NCBI GenBank assembly: GCA_900068845.1
Contig: CEFQ01000008.1
Span: forward strand, 186,001-250,000
Source: Enterobacter ludwigii
Lineage (GTDB): Bacteria > Pseudomonadota > Gammaproteobacteria > Enterobacterales > Enterobacteriaceae
DNA: 64,000 bases
Direction: 5' to 3'
The position numbers and the translations under genes were made by a program. How positions within the stretch are numbered: position 1 is the first letter of the stretch; each line of letters starts with the position of its first letter. The notes under the pieces were generated by a model, which saw only the letters and a list, made by a program, of their open reading frames with translations, was not told where the DNA came from and ran no database searches. Shown one piece after another: positions 42,510 through 49,655 of the stretch.

Positions 42510-42677
42510 GAGCGCCATTCGTGGCGTATTGCCGATCAGTTAAGCCCCGTTTTATTTACCGCACATTCCGTAGCGGCGCGATTTATCGCGCAATAAATTG
42601 CGCCGCTACAATATGTTCGCTGGGTAGTTGGGGTTTTCATCTCTTAACTGACAAGCATTACACCATTCATGGCGACC
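42510..42677. repeat. 168-bp composite palindromic element, copy 2
   Basis: Same layout as the copy at 26509: outer inverted arms, TCAGTTAAG/CTTAACTGA inner arms, and the 40-bp palindrome at 42570-42609. The left tip is diverged (AGCGCCATTCGTGGCG). Its right tip touches the 3' end of the TetR gene. Confidence 0.87.
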
Positions 42678-43343
42678 TTACGAGGCGGGGCGGATGCCCT
42701 GGCTGAAAAGACTCAAGGTGTGTTGAACAATAAGCTCACGATTGAATGTGAGATCGTTAGCAAAGCGGGTGAAGGGCACCAGCACAAGGCTAAGGATCGA
42801 GGTCATCAGCAATTGTGGTTCCAGCTCAGCATTGAGTAATCCTTGTTGCTGCCAGCCTTCAATGAGGTTTTTCACCTCATCACGCTCACCGTGACCAAAG
42901 CGCTTTTTAATCTGCTGGCCTAACCCGCCTTCACCTTGCATCACTTCCTGCATCCATAGCGGTGCAAACCAGTTGTGAGTGCTGACGATATCCGCCACTT
43001 CATGAATAAAGGCGCTGAAAGTAGTGACAGGGTCACGCGGGTCGTGCATAAAGTGCGCCACCAACCGCTGGCGTAACGGCAAAAAACGCTCCTCAACCAC
43101 GATATCCAGCAAGGATTCACGCGATTGAAAATAGTAATTGAGCATCGCCGGACTCACGCCCGCCTTACGCGCAATGGCGTTGAGCGAGGTTTCACCGATG
43201 CCGTTTTCGGCATACAGCGCTAAGGTGATGTCGAGCAGATGTTCGCGCTGCTGCACGTTAATTGCGCCACCCCGTGGGCGGCCCGGGCGGCGAGGTGTTG
43301 CCGCGTGAGTCATTTCGTCAGCAGGGAATTTTCGTGCGGTCAT
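42678..43343 (-). CDS. TetR-family transcriptional repressor
   Basis: 221-residue TetR-type regulator. N-terminal HTH at about residues 32-78: HLLDITLALYAENGIGETSL, then ARKAGVSPAMLNYYFQSRES. The ligand-binding domain is typical in size. The N-terminus carries a basic Pro-Arg stretch (TPRRPGRPRGG). It is divergent from an MFS drug-type exporter with about 80 bp between start codons, so it most likely represses that exporter. A second Met at residue 11 is an alternative start. Confidence 0.9.
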   Translation of the reverse strand: MTARKFPADEMTHAATPRRPGRPRGGAINVQQREHLLDITLALYAENGIGETSLNAIARKAGVSPAMLNYYFQSRESLLDIVVEERFLPLRQRLVAHFMHDPRDPVTTFSAFIHEVADIVSTHNWFAPLWMQEVMQGEGGLGQQIKKRFGHGERDEVKNLIEGWQQQGLLNAELEPQLLMTSILSLVLVPFTRFANDLTFNRELIVQHTLSLFSQGIRPAS

Positions 43344-43422
43344 CTTTACTCACTCACTTGATTCATGTCAGACTGCGTTTAATATTAATTGGGTATTTAA
43401 TTAATTACAATTGGTGTCTGTT

Positions 43423-44943
43423 ATGCAACCCCAAACACTCGCGCCGCAGTCGGATCACGGCAAGGACAATCCTCCTTCAGTCCGCTTACTGATGGGCGCT
43501 TTATTACTGGTCATGCTGTTAGCAGCATTGGATCAGACCATCGTCTCCACCGCGTTACCGACCATTGTCGGCGAGTTGGGCGGACTCGATCGCCTCTCGT
43601 GGATCGTCACCGCCTATATGCTGGCTTCGACAATTGTCGTGCCACTGTACGGCAAGTTTGGTGATTTGTTTGGCCGCAAAACGGTACTGCAAATTTCAGT
43701 GGTATTGTTCCTGATTGGCTCGGCGCTGTGTGGCCTGGCGCAGAATATGGAACAGTTGATTTTTACCCGCGCACTGCAAGGTTTAGGCGGTGGTGGCTTG
43801 ATGGTAGTAAGCATGGCGGCGGTCGCCGATGTGATCCCGCCACAAGAACGCGGCAAATATCAGGGCCTGTTTGGCGGCGTATTTGGTCTGGCAACCGTCA
43901 TCGGGCCGCTTCTGGGCGGTTTTATTGTGCAGCATGCGTCGTGGCGCTGGATTTTCTATATCAATCTGCCGCTGGGTTTGATTGCGCTGGTGATCATCAA
44001 CGCGGTATTCAAGACCGACAACAAGCGCAAGCCGCATGAGATTGACTATCCTGGCGCGGTGTTTCTCAGCCTGGCGCTGGTGGGCATCACGCTGTTTACC
44101 AGCGAAGGCGGCACGCTGCGCGCATGGTCCGATCCACTGTTGTGGTGCATTCTGGCGTTTGGTGTGATTGGGGTGATCGGTTTTATTTATGAGGAGCGCC
44201 GCGCCTGGGAACCGATTATTCCGCTGTCGCTGTTTCGTAACCGCAGTTTTTCCCTCGCCAGTTTAATGGCATTTATCGTCGGCATGTCGCTGTTCGGCAG
44301 CGTGACATTTTTACCGCTCTATTTGCAGGTGGTAAAAGGTTCCACGCCGACCGAAGCCGGTTTGCAACTGCTGCCGCTGATGGGTGGGTTGCTGATGACC
44401 TCTATCGCCAGCGGACGCATTATTAGCCGTACCGGTAAATATCGTCTGTTCCCGATAGGCGGCACCTTGCTGGCGACCCTCGGCATGGCGCTGTTGACCA
44501 CGCTAACCATTGATGCGCCGCTGTGGCATATCTATCTGTTTGCCTGCGTGTTGGGCATGGGAATGGGCATGGTGATGCAAGTGCTGGTGCTGGCGGTGCA
44601 GAATACCGTTACGCCCGATCGCATCGGCGTTGCCACGTCGTCGGTAACGCTGTTCCGCTCAGTTGGCGGTTCGATTGGTGTGGCGTTGTTTGGTGCGGTG
44701 TTTAGTCAGGTGCTGAAATCGGGCCTGACCACGCTGGTGGAACAGGGCAAAGCATTACCGCGCGCGCTCGATCCGCAGGCGGTGCATCATTTGCCTTATG
44801 ACGTGCAACAAGCCTATTTGCAGGTGTTTGGTGATGCGGTGCACTCAGCCTTTCAAATGGCAACTGGCGTCATGTTATTGGCCTTTATCCTGTCGCTGTT
44901 TTTACCGGAATCACCGCTGCGTAAGAAAGACGCAGCGGCTTAA
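43423..44943 (+). CDS. MFS multidrug exporter, DHA2 family (14 helices)
   Basis: 506-residue major facilitator of the EmrB/QacA (DHA2) type, 14 membrane segments. Motif A is [11 protein letters not shown], motif [17 protein letters not shown], and the opening helix ends in [20 protein letters not shown], typical of drug:H+ antiporters. The short N-terminal tail starts at ATG 43423; TTG/GTG codons just upstream are less likely. Probably regulated by the divergent TetR gene. Substrate unknown. Its stop lies only 5 bp from the end of the convergent deaminase gene. Confidence 0.92.
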   Translation: MQPQTLAPQSDHGKDNPPSVRLLMGALLLVMLLAALDQTIVSTALPTIVGELGGLDRLSWIVTAYMLASTIVVPLYGKFGDLFGRKTVLQISVVLFLIGSALCGLAQNMEQLIFTRALQGLGGGGLMVVSMAAVADVIPPQERGKYQGLFGGVFGLATVIGPLLGGFIVQHASWRWIFYINLPLGLIALVIINAVFKTDNKRKPHEIDYPGAVFLSLALVGITLFTSEGGTLRAWSDPLLWCILAFGVIGVIGFIYEERRAWEPIIPLSLFRNRSFSLASLMAFIVGMSLFGSVTFLPLYLQVVKGSTPTEAGLQLLPLMGGLLMTSIASGRIISRTGKYRLFPIGGTLLATLGMALLTTLTIDAPLWHIYLFACVLGMGMGMVMQVLVLAVQNTVTPDRIGVATSSVTLFRSVGGSIGVALFGAVFSQVLKSGLTTLVEQGKALPRALDPQAVHHLPYDVQQAYLQVFGDAVHSAFQMATGVMLLAFILSLFLPESPLRKKDAAA

Positions 44944-44948
44944 CCCGT

Positions 44949-46364
44949 TTACCCTGCCGCGCGCTGCTGCAAGATTTTCATCGCTTGCGCAGCATCGCGG
45001 CCCAGTTCAGCCAAATCCAATCCGGCAATGACATCATTCTGCACCAGCAGTTTTCCTTCACAAATCAGCGCGTGCAAACTGGCGCGACCACCGCTGGCCA
45101 CCGGGCCAATGGCGGGATCGTGCAGGCCATAATAACGCGGATCGTCCAGGCGGTAGACGGCGATATCCGCAGCCATGCCTGCTGCTATCCGGCCGGTATG
45201 CAAGCCCAAAATCTTTGCGCCACCTGAGGTGCCCCAGCGCACCACATCTTCAATGCTGGCAGCGCCGCCGCCGCCTTCAAAGGTTCCACCGGCATAGCGC
45301 GGCTGCGCCAGCATGCCTTTGCGTGCACGCTGGAACTGCCAGGCGGCGTGGGTTTCGCTTTGCATGTCTGCCGCCTCATTCGAGGCCGCGCCATCGACGC
45401 CAATTGAGATGTTGACGCCCGCTTGCTCCATCGCCACCAAATCGGCAATGCCGCTACCGAGGCGCGCATTACTCTGCGGACAATGCGCGATGCCACTGCC
45501 AGCCGCACCCAACATCGCGATCTCTTCCGGCAGCAGTTTCACCAGATGGGCAAACCACACATCATCACCAATCCAATCGTGTTCGGCGCAAAACTGCAGC
45601 GGCGTCATACCAAACTTCGTGCGCGCAGCATCGAGGTAATCCACGGTTTCCGAAAGATGGCTATGCAGGCGAATACCGAGTTGACGCGCCAGGCGCGCGC
45701 TTTCGCGCAGTTCCTGCGGCGTGGTGGAGTGCAGCGTGGTGGTCGGTGCCATCACAATGCGGCGCATTGCGCGATCCTGCGGTTGATGATAGCGCGCCAC
45801 CAGGCGGTCGACATCGGCCATCATGCTATGAAAGCTCTCCGGGCGCAGCGCGGTGGGCAAGTCGCTTTCTAAGCCGCGACTTTGCGTGGCACCGCCGCGA
45901 CAGAGCACGAAGCGCACGCCCAGTTTGTCGGCTTCGTCGAACAGGATCGCTGCGCCATCAAACGGCATACCAGGCCAATAGAGATAGTGATGATCAGCAA
46001 TAGTGGTACAGCCAGAACGCACCAGCTCGACCAGACCGACGCGCGCGGCAATACGAAACGTCTGCTCGTCAAAAGCGCCACGAAAACGGTACGGCGTCGC
46101 GGCCAGCCAGCCGCTGAGGCTAAGATTTAGACCTTTTGGCTCGCCTTTGAGCAGCGATTGAAACAGATGATGATGCGTGTTGACCCAGCCGGGATAGACC
46201 ACGCAATCACGGGCGTCGATCACCGTTTCATCGGCGACAGCGCTCAGTTCGCCCATCTCCGCAATCAGACCATCACGGATACGAATATCGCGCGCGCTAC
46301 TACGCGGTTGCTGTTTATCGCCGGTAAGAATCGCGGCACAGTTTTTAATTAACAGTTGGCTCAT
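44949..46364 (-). CDS. 8-oxoguanine deaminase-type amidohydrolase (TrzA/AtzB-SsnA group)
   Basis: 471-residue metal-dependent hydrolase with a TIM-barrel and an N/C-terminal beta sandwich. Metal ligands: HHH at residues 64-66 (VNTHHHLFQSL), LHSHLSET and GVDGAASNE; HCPQSNARLGSG is the usual loop. This pattern resembles 8-oxoguanine deaminases related to Pa0142, which convert 8-oxoguanine to uric acid; related enzymes act on triazines and other aminated rings, so the call is at subfamily level. GGAG precedes the ATG at 46364, and the gene starts 8 bp after the binding-protein gene. Confidence 0.85.
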   Translation of the reverse strand: MSQLLIKNCAAILTGDKQQPRSSARDIRIRDGLIAEMGELSAVADETVIDARDCVVYPGWVNTHHHLFQSLLKGEPKGLNLSLSGWLAATPYRFRGAFDEQTFRIAARVGLVELVRSGCTTIADHHYLYWPGMPFDGAAILFDEADKLGVRFVLCRGGATQSRGLESDLPTALRPESFHSMMADVDRLVARYHQPQDRAMRRIVMAPTTTLHSTTPQELRESARLARQLGIRLHSHLSETVDYLDAARTKFGMTPLQFCAEHDWIGDDVWFAHLVKLLPEEIAMLGAAGSGIAHCPQSNARLGSGIADLVAMEQAGVNISIGVDGAASNEAADMQSETHAAWQFQRARKGMLAQPRYAGGTFEGGGGAASIEDVVRWGTSGGAKILGLHTGRIAAGMAADIAVYRLDDPRYYGLHDPAIGPVASGGRASLHALICEGKLLVQNDVIAGLDLAELGRDAAQAMKILQQRAAG

Positions 46365-46371
46365 GGCAACT

Positions 46372-47340
46372 TTACTCCGCTTTCGCGGCGACAAACTGCG
46401 TGCTAAACGCGCGCTGCCAGTCGGTTGAGTCTTTAAGCAAACCGGCGTGGACCATAAAGTCGCGCGTTGCCTGCCAGCGTTTATCCGTCATAACGCCTAA
46501 ACCTTGCTTCGCCGCATCACCACCGTCAATCAGGTGCAGCGCTTTCATTTGCGACACGCCGAAGGCCAGAATTGCGTCGGTCATTTGCGGGTTCTCTTTT
46601 TTGATTAGCGCATTGCCTGCGGCCGGATTGGCGAGGTAGGATTTCCAGCCTTCCATCGATGCCGCGACAAAACGCTTCATGACCTCAGGCTCTTTTTGCA
46701 GTAAATCGTCGCGTGTCACCAGAATGCCGCCATAGGCCGGATAGCCATAATCGGCAAAAAGATAGAATTTGCTGTCCGGCTGCACCTCTTTGATTTGCTG
46801 CACTTCGGATGTGGCGTAGGCCTGCTGCGCGGTATTTTTATCCGCGAGGAACGGTTGCATGTTGAAGGTGTAAGGGCGCGCCTGACTATCCTGCAGCTGA
46901 TATTTTCCTTTCAGCCACGGCCACCAGCTGGCTTGTCCACTGGCTGACACCAGCACGGTTTTGCCTTTGAGCTGATCCAGCGACGTCACATCGCCATGGG
47001 TAACAATGCCTTGCGGATCAAACTGAAACGGCGCGGCGATGGCTTTTAGCGGGAAGTTGCGCTCAATGCCCTGCAGTACTTGCAGGTCGTAGCTGACGAT
47101 CACATCCGCACGGTTCGCCAGCAGTAGCGTCATGTTATTCAGCTGCGGTCCGCCGGAACGCACTTCAACCTCCAGCCCGTACTTTTTGTAGATACCGGTG
47201 GCGAGCGCCTGGTAATAGCCGCCTTGCTCTGCCTGCGCGACCCAGGTGGTTTGCAATACCAGTTTGTCGGCGGCGTGCGAAAGTGCCGAGGTGCTCAGCA
47301 GAGCAGCGAATAAGGAGAAACGGAAACGCGACATTGTCAT
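46372..47340 (-). CDS. NMT1/THI5-type ABC binding protein (purine- or pyrimidine-related)
   Basis: 323-residue periplasmic binding protein with a Sec signal (FRFSLFAALLSTSALSHAAD). Family blocks: TTWVAQAEQGGYYQALATGI, GGPQLNNMTLLLANRADV and GKTVLVSASGQASWWPWLKG. NMT1-domain proteins bind thiamine precursors, nitrogenous rings or sulfonates; with the deaminase directly downstream a purine or similar base is likely. No permease or ATPase gene is adjacent, which is unusual. The start may be ATG 47340 or 47334. A structured leader lies just upstream. Confidence 0.85.
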   Translation of the reverse strand: MTMSRFRFSLFAALLSTSALSHAADKLVLQTTWVAQAEQGGYYQALATGIYKKYGLEVEVRSGGPQLNNMTLLLANRADVIVSYDLQVLQGIERNFPLKAIAAPFQFDPQGIVTHGDVTSLDQLKGKTVLVSASGQASWWPWLKGKYQLQDSQARPYTFNMQPFLADKNTAQQAYATSEVQQIKEVQPDSKFYLFADYGYPAYGGILVTRDDLLQKEPEVMKRFVAASMEGWKSYLANPAAGNALIKKENPQMTDAILAFGVSQMKALHLIDGGDAAKQGLGVMTDKRWQATRDFMVHAGLLKDSTDWQRAFSTQFVAAKAE

Positions 47341-47372
47341 AAAACCCCCAATAAACGTTGAGTTTGTTGTCG

Positions 47373-47437
47373 TCATCAGGGGCGTAGCGGCGCATGGCGT
47401 GCTCACGATGCCTGGAAAAAGCATCGTCCCCTGACGA
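47373..47437 (-). ncRNA. Candidate structured leader (possible riboswitch) of the binding-protein/deaminase operon
   Basis: On the minus strand a 10-bp closing stem (47428-47437 with 47373-47382, UCGUCAGGGG/CCCCUGAUGA) encloses a 7-bp hairpin (47405-47411 with 47421-47427, ACGAUGC/GCAUCGU) and a GC-rich segment of about 22 nt. A further 6-bp hairpin (47440-47455) precedes it. It ends about 33 nt before the start codon. NMT1-domain genes are known to be preceded by xanthine-sensing RNAs in other bacteria; I could not match that consensus from memory, so the class is open. Confidence 0.45.
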
Positions 47438-47623
47438 GGTACAGCTAATGCTGTAGAGCAATGTCCTGCGTGAAAGTGGTGTCACGCTGACCGCTTATAC
47501 TCAGTGTCGATTTAGCAAAGCGCATGCCATTCGTGTAACCATATGAAAGTAATCAATTAAATAGTAAAAGTGATCGACTTTTAATTCTGCCTCTGATCAT
47601 TGATGAGGCAAACCGGCTCTTTT

Positions 47624-47640
47624 TGCACCGCCATTGTGCA
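47624..47640. promoter_or_regulatory. NtrC-like enhancer site
   Basis: TGCACCGCCATTGTGCA matches the NtrC rule TGCACC-N5-GGTGCA with one mismatch. It lies about 53 bp upstream of the -24 element of the sigma-54 promoter at 47693, closer than most enhancers but workable. Confidence 0.6.
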
Positions 47641-47692
47641 GTCAGGGCGCGACAGATTAATTAACTTATTGATTTTAAGAGGAGCTACGAGC

Positions 47693-47708
47693 TGGCACAG
47701 GCTTTGCT
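47693..47708 (+). promoter_or_regulatory. Sigma-54 (RpoN) promoter
   Basis: TGGCACAGGCTTTGCT fits the -24/-12 consensus TGGCAC-N5-TTGCW exactly, with GG at -24 and GC at -12 in the right spacing. It faces the 2-oxoglutarate oxygenase gene, whose start is about 140 nt downstream. Confidence 0.8.
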
Positions 47709-47851
47709 TGGTTAAAAACTGAGTAGAAGCTGTCAACCGTGGTTTCACCCGGTGGGTCATTGCTCGATCGCTTGCAACTTTCAGCAGGCGCGGGGATGAC
47801 TGCCACGCTGCGGGCGGGTCATCCGTTATCGCTCAATAACGAGGTGCACCA

Positions 47852-48829
47852 ATGGAAAAGACCCCTTATGACATGCATGAACTGACAAAAGAATCGCGCA
47901 TGGGCGCACGCGGCGTGGAAGCCGCGCGTGATGTGCGTATCATTGATCTCGCTGATTTTGAACAACGTAAACCGGAAATAGCGGAGCAGCTGTGGCAAGC
48001 TGCCACTGAGATCGGCTTTTTCCAGATTTCTGGGCATGGCATTCCCCTCGACGACATCAATGCGGCTTTTGCCAATGCAGAACGCTTTTTTGCGCTGCCG
48101 CAAAGTGACAAAGGCCGCCATCCATTGCGTCGCAATGCGGGATGGGAATACCGCGCGCAGATCCGTCCGTCAACCGGCAAACCGGATCAAAAAGAGTCGT
48201 ATCAGGTTACGCGTCCGCGTATGGAAGGGTTATGGCCGGATGAAGCCACTTTGCCTGGTTTCCAGCATGATGTACTGAAATTCGAGCGTCAGTGCTGGGA
48301 AGTGGGCATGCGCTTGCTCTCCTGTTTTGCCCTGAAGCTGGGATTTCCCGACGATTTCTTTGCCAAAGCGCATGAACCATCGCGTGAAACCTATCAAAGT
48401 ACGCTGCGTATGCTGCATTACTTCGCTATTAGCGGCGAGCCCGATGGCCCGTGGCGCGCAGGTGCGCATACCGATTTCGATTGCCTGACCTTGCTATTCC
48501 AGCGTGATGGGCAGGGTGGGTTACAGGTGTGTCCGGGCAGAGAAATGGAGGAGCAAATCTGGACGCCGATCCCGCCGCTGGAAGGCTTAATTACCTGTAA
48601 TATCGGCGATATGTTGATGCGCTGGAGTGATGATCAGTTGCCATCGAATTTCCATCGCGTCAGTAATCCGCTGCCGGGTGAATCGGTGCCGGCACGCTAC
48701 AGCCTGGCGTTTTTCTGCCAGGCTAACGAAGATGTGATGATTGAAGGGCCGGAGAAAAAATATCCGCCTATTTCCGCAAAGGATTATCTGGCGCAGCGAA
48801 TTAGTGCCAATTTTTCCGGCAAGTATTAA
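47852..48829 (+). CDS. 2-oxoglutarate/Fe(II) oxygenase (isopenicillin N synthase-like)
   Basis: 325-residue non-haem iron oxygenase. The DIOX N-terminal domain has GFFQISGHGIPLDDINAAF. The double-stranded beta helix carries the iron triad His206, Asp208 (AGAHTDFDCLTLL) and His268 (NFHRVS), and the 2-oxoglutarate clamp Arg282/Ser284 (PARYSLAFF). The substrate is unknown; hydroxylation or ring opening of a nitrogen compound fits the neighbouring deaminase and the sigma-54/NtrC control. ATG is preceded by CGAGGTG. Confidence 0.88.
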   Translation: MEKTPYDMHELTKESRMGARGVEAARDVRIIDLADFEQRKPEIAEQLWQAATEIGFFQISGHGIPLDDINAAFANAERFFALPQSDKGRHPLRRNAGWEYRAQIRPSTGKPDQKESYQVTRPRMEGLWPDEATLPGFQHDVLKFERQCWEVGMRLLSCFALKLGFPDDFFAKAHEPSRETYQSTLRMLHYFAISGEPDGPWRAGAHTDFDCLTLLFQRDGQGGLQVCPGREMEEQIWTPIPPLEGLITCNIGDMLMRWSDDQLPSNFHRVSNPLPGESVPARYSLAFFCQANEDVMIEGPEKKYPPISAKDYLAQRISANFSGKY

Positions 48830-49068
48830 ACGTACAGCTGTAAGTCTAAATTGATGCCATTCTGTGCAGGCGCGCAAATAGTCTCCTGCACAGAAAAAGC
48901 ACAGCCGGTAAAATAGATTTTTAACTCAAATACAAGATGTTACCGTTGCGTAAACTTAGGTAAAACCAAGCGGCAATTAAAAGATTTCGCGGCGCGGCTA
49001 TTTATTTCTGCGACTTCTTTACGGTATAAATCTCTCATCCCAGTTTCCCTCAGCGAAAACACCAACAC

Positions 49069-49620
49069 ATGATCAATTCTGCCGCCAGCAAAGTTATCGC
49101 CTGCCTGTTTGTTTTTACCCTAGCCGGTTGTTCGTCTAAGTCTTCGCATGCGCCTGCTGAAGAAAGCGTTGATACCTCAGTTGATGGTGGCAAGCAGCCG
49201 GATTTAATTCCGGTGATTGCGGCGCTGCACGATCAAATGCATTCGTGGGAAGGGACTAAATATCAATGGGGCGGCACGCAATTAACCGGCGTCGATTGCT
49301 CTGGATTTGTCTGGCGCACGTTGAAAGATCGCTTCAATATCCCTATGGATCGCGTCACCACTAAAGAGTTAATCGCCATGGGCAAGCCGGTGGATCAGGC
49401 ACATTTGCAACCCGGTGATTTAGTCTTCTTCCGCATTAAACGCGAGCTGCACGTGGGCTTTTATGATACCGACCATCAATTCCTTCACGCTTCGGTGAGT
49501 CAGGGTGTGATGCGTTCCTCGCTCAATAATCCGTACTGGAAATCGGTGTATTTAGAGGCGCGACGTTTGCCGAAAGAACAGAATTCGCAGATCAGTTTCA
49601 ATTATAAAAACAAGGTTTGA
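49069..49620 (+). CDS. NlpC/P60 family lipoprotein (peptidoglycan endopeptidase)
   Basis: 183-residue lipoprotein, lipobox LAGC with Cys21. The NlpC/P60 papain-like domain holds Cys77 (GVDCSGFVW), His128 (RELHVGFY) and His140 (HQFLHAS) as the catalytic triad. It should cleave D-iGlu-mDAP or mDAP cross-links in peptidoglycan, as Spr/NlpC proteins do. It stands alone, with 240 bp of AT-rich DNA upstream. A perfect hairpin follows at 49626. Confidence 0.9.
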   Translation: MINSAASKVIACLFVFTLAGCSSKSSHAPAEESVDTSVDGGKQPDLIPVIAALHDQMHSWEGTKYQWGGTQLTGVDCSGFVWRTLKDRFNIPMDRVTTKELIAMGKPVDQAHLQPGDLVFFRIKRELHVGFYDTDHQFLHASVSQGVMRSSLNNPYWKSVYLEARRLPKEQNSQISFNYKNKV

Positions 49621-49625
49621 TGGGC

Positions 49626-49645
49626 GGTGCGCATAAATGCGCACC
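49626..49645. terminator. GGTGCGCAT hairpin, probable bidirectional terminator
   Basis: GGTGCGCATAAATGCGCACC, perfect 9-bp stem, then TTCAGGTTTTTT on the plus strand. It lies between the convergent NlpC and TonB-receptor genes. The stem is a variant of the dispersed GGTCGCCAT hairpins, shared with 16882 and 42462. Confidence 0.75.
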
Positions 49646-49655
49646 TTCAGGTTTT

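Larger units (their letters stand above)
42251..42677. other. hipBA promoter region and repeat cluster
   Basis: 430 bp without a gene. From hipB outward it holds the three HipB operators, then an inverted copy (42462-42530) of the repeat found at 16845-16905, which runs directly into the second 168-bp composite element (42510-42677). The composite ends exactly one base before the TetR stop codon. Confidence 0.75.
47341..47851. promoter_or_regulatory. Divergent regulatory region of the purine-type locus
   Basis: 510 bp between binding-protein and oxygenase genes, no gene. Besides the leader RNA candidate it contains an inverted repeat AAAAGTGATCGACTTTT at 47566-47582, an NtrC-like site and a sigma-54 promoter, listed separately. 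The layout implies regulation in both directions, by nitrogen status and perhaps by a ligand. Confidence 0.6.

Noticed and set aside
47566..47582. AAAAGTGATCGACTTTT palindrome as a specific operator
   Set aside because: No linked regulator gene to assign it to; noted only as part of the regulatory region.
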